Of a stretch of DNA of 64,000 nucleotides, positions 37,104 to 44,102 are shown one piece after another. This DNA is from Azospirillum lipoferum. Its GTDB lineage: Bacteria > Pseudomonadota > Alphaproteobacteria > Azospirillales > Azospirillaceae. The notes under the pieces are model-generated. The model was not told the origin of the DNA, ran no database searches, and saw only the letters and a program-made list of their open reading frames with translations. The translations under genes and the position numbers were made by a program. How positions within the stretch are numbered: the stretch's first letter is position 1; each line of letters starts with the position of its first letter. Where the stretch lies: assembly GCF_024170005.1 (NCBI RefSeq), contig NZ_JALJXJ010000009.1, forward strand, positions 1 through 64,000, written 5' to 3'.

Positions 37104-37898
37104 ATGGCGGAGGCGGAGTCAGAGTCGGGAAAGCCGCAAGGAGCGGGAACGCAGACCCTGCTGCGTGGCTTGACGCTGCTGAACTGCGTGGCGGCCGGCG
37201 TCGGCGATGTGAAGGGCATCGCGGCGCACCTGGGCACTCCGCGCAGCACCACCAACCGCATGCTCGCCAGTCTGGTGGCGGAGGGGTATCTCCACCACGT
37301 CCCCTACAAGGGCTATCTGCTGGGGCCGAAGCTGATCCAACTGGGCATGAAGGCGCTGGAGCAGCGTCCGCTGGTCGCCATCGCCCGCCCGCATATCGAA
37401 GAGCTGGCCCAGGCAACCGGCGACACCATCCATCTTGGGGTGGAGGAGAATGGCGAGGTCTTTTACCTCGACAAGATCTCCGGCACCCGTGGACTGGAAA
37501 TGCGGTCCCGCACCGGACAACGGATGCCGCTCGCCTCCACCGGCTTGGGAAAGGCCCTGATGCTGGGGATGGTGCCGGCACGGTGGCCGGCACTCCACGC
37601 GCTGACCTGTCCTCCCGGCTTGCCGGACGGACGGCCGCGTCCGGCGGACTGGCCGGAGTTCGAGGCACAGATGGCCCGCTATGTCGCCCAGGGCTGGGCA
37701 ATGGATTTGGAAGAGAACGAACTCGGTATCCGCTGCGTCTCCGCACCGGTGCGCGATGGCCGGGCGCAGGTGGTGGCGGCGATCAGCATCGCCAGCGCCG
37801 TCCCCTACATGCCCGAAGACCGCATGGCGGCGCTGGGCCCGCTGGTCCGCGCGACGGCCGAGGCAATTTCCAAGGATCTGGGATGGACCGCTCCGTGA
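37104..37898 (+). CDS. IclR-family transcriptional regulator
   Basis: 264 residues. An N-terminal winged helix-turn-helix (about 20-75; TPRSTTNRMLASLVAEGYL) and a C-terminal effector-binding GAF-like domain (about 90-260; LASTGLGKALML and ENELGIRCVSAPV). IclR regulators typically sense small organic acids or sugar acids. Immediate overlap with dgoK indicates control of galactonate breakdown, with KDGal or a relative as possible effector. Confidence 0.92.
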   Translation: MAEAESESGKPQGAGTQTLLRGLTLLNCVAAGVGDVKGIAAHLGTPRSTTNRMLASLVAEGYLHHVPYKGYLLGPKLIQLGMKALEQRPLVAIARPHIEELAQATGDTIHLGVEENGEVFYLDKISGTRGLEMRSRTGQRMPLASTGLGKALMLGMVPARWPALHALTCPPGLPDGRPRPADWPEFEAQMARYVAQGWAMDLEENELGIRCVSAPVRDGRAQVVAAISIASAVPYMPEDRMAALGPLVRATAEAISKDLGWTAP

Positions 37899-38917
37899 CC
37901 TCTTCACCTGGACTTTCCACCGGCGCTGCCGTGCTGATCGCGCTGGATTGGGGCACGTCGAGCCTCCGGGGCTTCCTGATGGACGGCTCCGCCCGCATCC
38001 TCGCCGAACGGTCGAGCGCCCAAGGCATCCAGAACCTGCCGCAGCCCGGCGCCGCCGGCTTCGAGGCGGCGTTGACCGGTCTGTGCGGCGACTGGCTGGA
38101 TGCCCACCCCACCCTGCCGGTGGTGGCCGGCGGCATGGTCGGCAGCGCCCAAGGCTGGGTCGAGGCCCCTTATGTCGCCACGCCGGCCGATGCCGCGGTC
38201 CTGGCCGACAGATCGGCTCAGGTCGCGATGGCGGCCGGTCGCCGGGTCCTGATCGCGCCGGGTGTCCTGCACGATCCCGCCGGCGGCATCCCCGACGTGA
38301 TGCGGGGAGAGGAGATCCAGATCGCGGGCGCGCTGGCCGAGGATGCGAGCTGGGCTTGCAACGCCTGCATTGCCATGCCTGGCACCCATTCGAAATGGGT
38401 CCGGGTCGCCGACGGCCGGATCGCCAGCTTTTCGACCTACATGACGGGCGAGCTGTTCGCGGTCCTGAAGACCCATTCCCTGCTGGGCCGCCTGATGCCA
38501 GCGGGAGTAGACGCCAAGCCGGAGGACGGGGAAGAGGCTTTCGCCATCGGCCTCCGCACCGCCCAGTCCGCCGGACCGGGCGACCTGCCGCACCAGCTGT
38601 TCGCCACCCGTACCCTGGGGCTGACCAAGCGCCTGCCACCGGAAGCTCTGGCGCATTACCTGTCGGGCCTGCTGATCGGGCACGAACTGCGATCCGGACT
38701 GACGCTGCTTGCGGAGATGCCGGCCGGCACGCCGCTGCTGCTGATCGGCGATCCAGGGCTTTGCCACCGCTACACCTGCGGCCTTGCCGCCTTCGGCATT
38801 ACACCCACGGCGCAACTCGGCAATACCGCGCCGCGGGGCCTGTTCCAGTTCGCCGCGTCGGCGGGAGTGCTGCCACCCCCTTCGGCCAACTCCTCCAGCA
38901 TCAAGAGCACACCATGA
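37883..38917 (+). CDS. dgoK: 2-dehydro-3-deoxygalactonokinase
   Basis: 344 residues, DgoK family with the actin-like ATPase start ALDWGTSSLRGFLMD, VAGGMVGSAQGW, the MPGTHSKWV phosphate motif and ELRSGLTLL. It phosphorylates 2-dehydro-3-deoxy-D-galactonate with ATP in the De Ley-Doudoroff pathway. ATG 37883 follows AAGGATCTGGG and overlaps the iclR end by 16 bases. Its stop overlaps the dgoA start (ATGA). Confidence 0.93.
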   Translation: MDRSVTSSPGLSTGAAVLIALDWGTSSLRGFLMDGSARILAERSSAQGIQNLPQPGAAGFEAALTGLCGDWLDAHPTLPVVAGGMVGSAQGWVEAPYVATPADAAVLADRSAQVAMAAGRRVLIAPGVLHDPAGGIPDVMRGEEIQIAGALAEDASWACNACIAMPGTHSKWVRVADGRIASFSTYMTGELFAVLKTHSLLGRLMPAGVDAKPEDGEEAFAIGLRTAQSAGPGDLPHQLFATRTLGLTKRLPPEALAHYLSGLLIGHELRSGLTLLAEMPAGTPLLLIGDPGLCHRYTCGLAAFGITPTAQLGNTAPRGLFQFAASAGVLPPPSANSSSIKSTP

Positions 38918-39567
38918 CACAGCTTTCGCTTCCCGCCCGCTTCGACAGCGCCTTCGCCGCCCTGCCGCTGGTCGCCATCCTGCGCGGCCTGACCCCGGCG
39001 GAGGCGGAGCCGGCGGGACGGGCACTCTATGACGCGGGCTTCCGGCTGATCGAGGTGCCGCTGAATTCGCCCGATCCGTTCGACAGTATCGCCGCCATCC
39101 GCAACGCTTTGCCTCAGGATGCCTTGGTCGGGGCCGGAACCGTCCTGGCCCTCGATCAGGTCGACCAATTGGCCAACATCGGCGCCGATCTGGTGGTGAT
39201 GCCGCATGCCGATACCGCGATCATCCGCGCCGCCAAGTCGCGGTCGATGATCTGCGTTCCCGGCATCGCCACGGCGACGGAAGCCTTCGCGGCGCTCGCC
39301 GCCGGTGCCGACGCGTTGAAGCTGTTCCCGGCTGAGCAGATCGTCCCGCCGGTGGTGAAGGCCCTGCGCGCGGTCGTGCCGCACAGCGTACGCCTGCTCC
39401 CCGTCGGCGGTATCACGCCGGACAATATGCAGCCTTACCGAGCGGCGGGCGCCGCCGGCTTCGGACTGGGCTCCGCCCTCTACAGCCCCGGCCTGCCGGT
39501 GACGGAACTGGCCGCCCGCGCTGCCCGCTTTGCCCAAGCCTGGGCGGCCGATTCCGCCAAGCGGTAG
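38914..39567 (+). CDS. dgoA: 2-dehydro-3-deoxy-6-phosphogalactonate aldolase
   Basis: 217 residues, class I KDPG/KDPGal aldolase. IRGLTPAEAEPAGRAL-like start (LPLVAILRGLTP), catalytic glutamate region FRLIEVPLNSPDP, and Schiff-base lysine in ADALKLFPAE. The EVPLNSP variant is typical of the galacto-specific enzyme. It splits KDPGal to pyruvate and glyceraldehyde 3-phosphate. Translationally coupled to dgoK. Confidence 0.93.
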   Translation: MTQLSLPARFDSAFAALPLVAILRGLTPAEAEPAGRALYDAGFRLIEVPLNSPDPFDSIAAIRNALPQDALVGAGTVLALDQVDQLANIGADLVVMPHADTAIIRAAKSRSMICVPGIATATEAFAALAAGADALKLFPAEQIVPPVVKALRAVVPHSVRLLPVGGITPDNMQPYRAAGAAGFGLGSALYSPGLPVTELAARAARFAQAWAADSAKR

Positions 39568-39657
39568 CCACCACCTGCCGATCTGCTATAAGGCGATGCC
39601 GGAGCGTCTGGCCATGCTTGCCCGGACGCACGGAAGCGGAATGGAAGGACCGAGGGT

Positions 39658-40185
39658 ATGCCCGCCTACGTCATGATTTTCGTAGCTGCAGCGCTGCTCC
39701 TCCGCCTATCCACGCTTTATGTGTCGGTTAAGCATGAAAAGGCGCTGAAGCGGGCTGGTGCCACCGAATATGGCGCGGGCAACAGCATCGTGCTGGCACT
39801 GGCCCACACCGCTTTCTACATCGCCGCGATTGCCGAAGGCGTCCTGCGCACGGCGCCTTGGAACGATGCGCTGTCCTGGCTGGGCATGGCACTCTATGGG
39901 CTGGCAGCGCTGGCGCTGGGCGCCGTCATCCGCTCGCTCGGACCACTCTGGACGATCAAGATCATCGTCAGCCCGAACCACCGGCTGGTCCGCAGCGGTC
40001 TGTTCCGGCTGGTCCGGCACCCGAACTACATCCTCAACATCCTGCCTGAACTGGTGGGCTTCGCATTGGCGCTCAATGCGCCGGTGACGCTGATCGTCGG
40101 CGTTCCACTCTACCTGATCCCGCTTTTCATCAGAGTTCGGCAGGAAGAAGCGGCTATGCGCCGCCATTTCAGCGACTACGCCTGA
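39658..40185 (+). CDS. isoprenylcysteine carboxyl methyltransferase (ICMT) family membrane protein
   Basis: 175 residues with about five membrane helices and the SAM-binding C-terminal signature LFRLVRHPNYILNILPELVG plus RVRQEEAAMRR. Bacterial members of this family are membrane methyltransferases of mostly unknown substrate. Starts 90 bases after dgoA on the same strand; no obvious link to that pathway. Confidence 0.85.
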   Translation: MPAYVMIFVAAALLLRLSTLYVSVKHEKALKRAGATEYGAGNSIVLALAHTAFYIAAIAEGVLRTAPWNDALSWLGMALYGLAALALGAVIRSLGPLWTIKIIVSPNHRLVRSGLFRLVRHPNYILNILPELVGFALALNAPVTLIVGVPLYLIPLFIRVRQEEAAMRRHFSDYA

Positions 40186-40262
40186 CCGCAGGAAAGACGG
40201 CGGCAGGACAAGCGCCGCTCCCCGCTGTTGTCTCGAAGGACACAGGTAGGAGAGGAACGAAC

Positions 40263-41162
40263 ATGGCCTCGCGGATTCCGTTGTCGGAGGACAGCAGCGC
40301 GATCGATCCGGCTCTTGACGCGCTGCGCGGCGACCACACGCACGAGATCGCACCCGACCTCGCCTATCGGCGGCTCGGCATCGTCAATGTGGTGTTCTGG
40401 GGGCCGCCAGGGGCGGGCGACCGTGGCTGGGTGCTGATCGACGCCGGGCTGATGGGCACCAAGGGCTTCATCCGCTCCGCCGCGGCGGAGCGGTTCGGCC
40501 GCGACTCCCGGCCCGCCGCCATCGTCATGACCCACGGCCATTTCGATCATGTCGGCGTGCTGGAGGATCTGGCGGAGGAGTGGGACGCCCCGGTCTACGC
40601 CCACCCCCTGGAGCATCCCTATCTGAACGGGCAGGCCGCCTACCCGCCCGGCGACCCGTCGGTCGGCGGCGGAGCGATGGCAGCGCTGGCGCGCTTCTAC
40701 CCGCGCAAGCCGGTGGATGTCGGACCACACCTGCGCACCCTGCCGGACGACGGTTCGGTCCCGGTGATGCCGGGCTGGCGCTGGATTCACACGCCGGGGC
40801 ACAGCGTCGGGCATGTCTCCTTCTGGCGGGAGCAGGACCGCTCGATGATCGTCGGCGACGCCTTCGTCACCACGGGCCAGGAATCGGCCTATGCGGTGGC
40901 GGTGCAGCGGGCCGAGATGCACGGGCCGCCGATGTATTTCACCGTCGAATGGGACAAGGCGCGGGAGTCGGTCGCCCGACTGGCGGACCTGGAACCGGAA
41001 CTGGTCATCACCGGCCATGGCGAACCGATGCAGGGGGCCGAGATGCGCGCCGCCCTGCACAAGCTGGCGGACGAATTCGACAGCATCGCCATCCCGCGCC
41101 AGGGCATCTATCTGGAAAATCCGGCGCGGGCAGAAGACCGCAGCGCCTATTGCCCGCCCTGA
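40263..41162 (+). CDS. MBL-fold metallo-hydrolase
   Basis: 299 residues. Metal motif MTHGHFDHVG (about 86-95), HTPGHSVGHVSFW, VGDAFV and the late ITGHGEP histidine are all present. Metallo-beta-lactamase fold hydrolase of the cytoplasmic type; substrate unknown. An AGGAGAGG-type ribosome site precedes the ATG. Ends just before the terminator that belongs to the acnB-like fragment. Confidence 0.88.
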   Translation: MASRIPLSEDSSAIDPALDALRGDHTHEIAPDLAYRRLGIVNVVFWGPPGAGDRGWVLIDAGLMGTKGFIRSAAAERFGRDSRPAAIVMTHGHFDHVGVLEDLAEEWDAPVYAHPLEHPYLNGQAAYPPGDPSVGGGAMAALARFYPRKPVDVGPHLRTLPDDGSVPVMPGWRWIHTPGHSVGHVSFWREQDRSMIVGDAFVTTGQESAYAVAVQRAEMHGPPMYFTVEWDKARESVARLADLEPELVITGHGEPMQGAEMRAALHKLADEFDSIAIPRQGIYLENPARAEDRSAYCPP

Positions 41163-41186
41163 CTTTTGCCTTGGAAGTGCCGGAAA

Positions 41187-41224
41187 GGAAACCCCCGCCG
41201 GAGCGCTCCGGCGGGGGTTTCCTT
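41187..41224. terminator. Rho-independent terminator within the acnB-like fragment
   Basis: Nearly perfect stem AAACCCCCGCCGGAGC / GCTCCGGCGGGGGTTT. It matches the terminator behind acnB (44041-44083) in sequence as well as shape. It now serves the plus-strand MBL gene that ends 25 bases upstream. Confidence 0.85.
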
Positions 41225-41303
41225 TACCAACCGCTTTGCCGGCCATCAGGCCGGGACTTCCGCGCGGTGATCCATTCGGCATCGGCCCAGGACTGTCACG
41301 CCC
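41187..41303 (-). pseudogene. decayed acnB fragment: internal segment joined to the gene's 3' end and terminator
   Basis: 41187-41256 aligns with the acnB terminator and last codons at 44036-44114. 41250-41296 aligns with an internal acnB stretch at 46204-46253, which encodes ADAEWFTSRPEVPA; the minus strand here still encodes SWADAEW. The two matched parts lie 2,097 bases apart in the intact gene and meet in the shared 8-mer GCCGGGAC. This looks like a second acnB copy that lost its middle through microhomology and then decayed (small gaps shift the frame). No start or complete domain remains. Confidence 0.75.
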
Positions 41304-41356
41304 GTGAGCGTGGCACAATGGGTTCTTTGCTGCTGACGCCGCCGATGCCCCGGTCG

Positions 41357-41854
41357 TCAGTTGACCATGCCGAAGAGGCCGACCTCGATGACCAGCAGCA
41401 TAAGCACACCGCCGATGCACGTGGCGCCGGCAAAGGCACCCAACGGCAACACCCGTTCTCGAAGTGCGGCGCGAGCGACCAGCAGCGAAACGGGAAGGTA
41501 CAGCAGCACCGCCGTCATCAGACCCGGCGAGTACCGGCCGTAAAGAGCGGTGGTCACCAGATGGAAGACGGCGTTCCAGAACAGGTTCCCACTGGCCCAC
41601 GACAGCAGGACGAAGGCGGTTACCCGCGACGGCCGCCAAGTGGCCAGGGCGGTCAGGCTCAGCAGGATGACCATGAACAGCGCGTTGTTCGTCAGGAACG
41701 CTCCGGCCGTCATCGCTCCGCCCAGCGTCTGCGTTACCCAGTCTGGAAAACCAGTGCCGTACTCTTCTGCGATATGCGGAGCGAAGGCCGCTGGCATCAG
41801 CCAGATCAGCCGGTGAAAGCGCATACTCCGCTGCGTGACGACAGTTGCCGACAT
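41357..41854 (-). CDS. HXXEE-domain membrane protein
   Basis: 165 residues, an integral membrane protein with about five helices. The HxxEE signature is visible as PHIAEEY (about 27-33), and a second conserved N/H region (SGNLFWNAVFHLV) follows. The HXXEE family is widespread and of unknown function; the conserved His/Glu could bind a metal. Probably the last gene of tetR-VOC-OMP-HXXEE. ATG 41854 has GGGGAAA upstream. Confidence 0.85.
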   Translation of the reverse strand: MSATVVTQRSMRFHRLIWLMPAAFAPHIAEEYGTGFPDWVTQTLGGAMTAGAFLTNNALFMVILLSLTALATWRPSRVTAFVLLSWASGNLFWNAVFHLVTTALYGRYSPGLMTAVLLYLPVSLLVARAALRERVLPLGAFAGATCIGGVLMLLVIEVGLFGMVN

Positions 41855-41880
41855 GCTCTCATTTCCCCTTCGCCCGTGGC

Positions 41881-42596
41881 TCAAAACCGGTAGGTCGCCA
41901 TTGCCGAGACGACGTGGTGGCGGGCGTTGCCAGCCTCGGTGGTCAGACCACCCGTCGTCGCCGATGTTGCCGAATCCGTCCAGATGAAGCGGTAGCGCGC
42001 ACCGACGGAGATGGTATGGATCACCGCATAGTCGAAACCCGCCAGCGCATTGGTCGCAAAATCGGTATTCGTGGTCTTCGAAGAGACCGCGATGCGGCCG
42101 AGACCGCCGACGCTGATGGCGTCGACCGTCGCCTCATAGGAACTGAACCCGATACCGGCGCCGACATAGGGGGTAAAGGCGGAGCGGCCCAACGGCGTGA
42201 CGACGGCATTCACAAATCCCAGCCAGTTCGATACGTGGCCGTCGAAGGCGCTTTCACTGATCGGCAGCGGGCCGGCTGTCAGTTGCCCGACGACCTTGTC
42301 GTAGGAGTAACGGGCGTAAGCGAGGTCACCCTCTACCGCCAGATAGGGATTGACGTGGTAGCCGGCCCGCAGATCGACGATGAAGCCGGGCTTGAAGCGA
42401 AGCTTGCCGGAACCGGACACCGGCACACCGAAAAACGTCCCACTGATCTTCTGGTCGGTATCACCGGGAATCAGGACGCCAGTCGAGAGGCCGAAATAGG
42501 CATTGCCAAAATCTTGGTGCCGCCCTGCGTCGTCCGGGCGGAGGCGTGCGTCACCGTGGCGGCGAGTATCACCGCGATCATCGCGATATGCTTCAT
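41881..42596 (-). pseudogene. outer-membrane beta-barrel protein with a frameshift
   Basis: The start ATG (42596) opens a clear signal peptide, MKHIAMIAVILAATVTHASA, but this frame ends after about 42 codons. The mature barrel continues in another frame: DFGNAYFGLSTGVLIPGDTD through to 41881, ending in the barrel signature MATYRF. The shift lies near 42505-42525; one added A (ACC AAA GAT TTT) would restore a protein of about 238 residues reading RTTQGGTKDFGNAYFG. The whole matches small porin-like barrels with alternating beta strands. It is either a real frameshift mutation or a base-calling error. Lies 26 bases before HXXEE. Confidence 0.75.
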
Positions 42597-42658
42597 CTCG
42601 TGTCTCCCCGAGAATGCATCGTGTTTGAGCGGTGGGGAAGAGGTGACGACCGATCGCG

Positions 42659-43135
42659 CTAACGCGTCAGTGCGTCCATGCGTTCGATCTGCATATAGTG
42701 TTCATAGACACCGGCGTTCTCTGCGGGCACCACCTCCAGCAGGATACGGTTCTCGACCCAGAACTCGACGAGGTGGAAGACCGCTGGCTTACCGGCCGGC
42801 GCACGGCCGAAAAAGCGGGTCCGCCAGCCCTCCCGCGTGCCAATTTGCTCGATGGCGGCGCGATCGAGCGGGACGGAGATCAACGCGTGGAAGGAGACAT
42901 GGCGCGGCGGCGTTTCGGCGTGGCTGTAGACGACCGGCGCCTCGTCCTCACCCGGGGCCATGACGATGGTGTCGGGGTAGACTTCGATCATCGTGCCGTG
43001 CGGGTCGCCACTCACGGCCATACGCGCGCCGGGAAGCGGACCGGTGAAGGGGTAGTCGCGTCCTCCCATCAGTTCCGCCAAAACAGCGGCGACACGGACC
43101 GGGTCGCGGGCCGGAATAGAGACATGATGGATCAT
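42659..43135 (-). CDS. VOC-family (glyoxalase/dioxygenase fold) protein
   Basis: 158 residues. The vicinal oxygen chelate fold is suggested by MIHHVSIPARDPVRVAAVLAEL at the start, the GTMIEVYP strand and HVSFHALISVPLDR, with conserved His/Glu candidates for metal binding. Substrate unknown. The start overlaps the tetR stop by four bases (ATGA), so the two are co-translated and the TetR protein probably controls it. Confidence 0.8.
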   Translation of the reverse strand: MIHHVSIPARDPVRVAAVLAELMGGRDYPFTGPLPGARMAVSGDPHGTMIEVYPDTIVMAPGEDEAPVVYSHAETPPRHVSFHALISVPLDRAAIEQIGTREGWRTRFFGRAPAGKPAVFHLVEFWVENRILLEVVPAENAGVYEHYMQIERMDALTR

Positions 43136-43797
43136 GACTGCTCCTCTGCAGTGGCGGGTGGGGCGGAGTCGACAGGGGCGACGGCGCCCATCGGCCCATC
43201 AAGGCCGGACGGGTCTGTTTGCAACGCTGTGATCACGGCACGGATGCTCCAGGATGCGACGTTCCTCGCCTCTTCGGGCGTGAAGCGGCAGGTGTCCATC
43301 AGCCAGCGCCAGTGGGTGGGCGTCCAGAAGGAGGCGATCACCAGCGCACCACGACGCAGCTGCTCGGCCGACAATCCAGGAAATTCAGGGGCCAACTCCT
43401 CGATCCAGGCGCCGTGGCGGCGGCCACGGTCGGCGTGACGCTGGCGATCCCAAAACGGCCGGTTCATCAGGCTGCGCAACAGCGCGCCGTGTTCGTCGTA
43501 CAGCGGAAACAGCCGGGCCGGCATCGAAGGCAGCTCGGCCAGCGGCGGCTGCGGTTTGTCCAAACCCAGGCGGGGCTTCAACCAATGGAAGAAGGCACCC
43601 ACCAGATCATCCATCGTGGGAAAATGCGTGTAGACCGTTGGCGGTGAGACACCGGACAAGTCGGCGACCCGGCGCAGGGTCAGTGTCTCGATATCGTGCT
43701 CCTCCAGATAGGCCTTGGCCGCCATCAGAATACGCTCACGCGTCAGGGCCGCCTGGGCCTCCCGCAAAGGGCTTCGGTAGCGATGTTTGCCTGCCAT
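43132..43797 (-). CDS. TetR-family transcriptional regulator
   Basis: 221 residues. The N-terminal helix-turn-helix (about 20-65; TRERILMAAKAYLEEHDIETLTLR, short form RVADLSGVSPPTVYTHFPT) is classic TetR. The C-terminal helical part would bind a ligand. First gene of the leftward tetR-VOC-OMP-HXXEE group, so probably an autoregulated repressor. No palindromic operator could be chosen in the AT-rich upstream region. Confidence 0.9.
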   Translation of the reverse strand: MAGKHRYRSPLREAQAALTRERILMAAKAYLEEHDIETLTLRRVADLSGVSPPTVYTHFPTMDDLVGAFFHWLKPRLGLDKPQPPLAELPSMPARLFPLYDEHGALLRSLMNRPFWDRQRHADRGRRHGAWIEELAPEFPGLSAEQLRRGALVIASFWTPTHWRWLMDTCRFTPEEARNVASWSIRAVITALQTDPSGLDGPMGAVAPVDSAPPATAEEQS

Positions 43798-44102
43798 GGC
43801 ACCCGGATTTTAGCATTTTGTCAGTTATTTGAATTTACGCATGTTATGCCAATTTGTCCATGTCTTATTGTGTGGCGGATCCCCCCGCCAATGGCCGACG
43901 ATGTGTGGCTGACGGGCTGGATAAGGCAACGGGCAGCAACTCCTTTGCAGCACACATCGTCAACCGGAACAGCGTCCCGTCACCCGTGACGGGACGTTCG
44001 GAGTTCGACAACAGCGTTCGTTGCTGCATAGGTTTTGAAAAGAAAAACCCCCGCCGGAGCCGATCCGGCGGGGGTTTTCTTTATCGACCGCTCTGTCGGC
44101 TA
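43798..44102. other. intergenic region with a 24-base perfect palindrome and the acnB terminator
   Basis: About 305 bases between tetR and acnB. 43973-43996 is a perfect palindrome with arms CGTCCCGTCAC / GTGACGGGACG and only two central bases. The terminator of acnB follows at 44041-44083. The left part (43800-43860) is AT-rich and should hold the tetR promoter. Confidence 0.55.
44041..44083 (-). terminator. Rho-independent terminator of acnB
   Basis: Stem AACCCCCGCCGGAGC / ATCCGGCGGGGGTT with A- and T-rich flanks, 20 bases after the acnB stop on the minus strand. Its sequence recurs in the acnB-like fragment at 41187. Confidence 0.88.
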
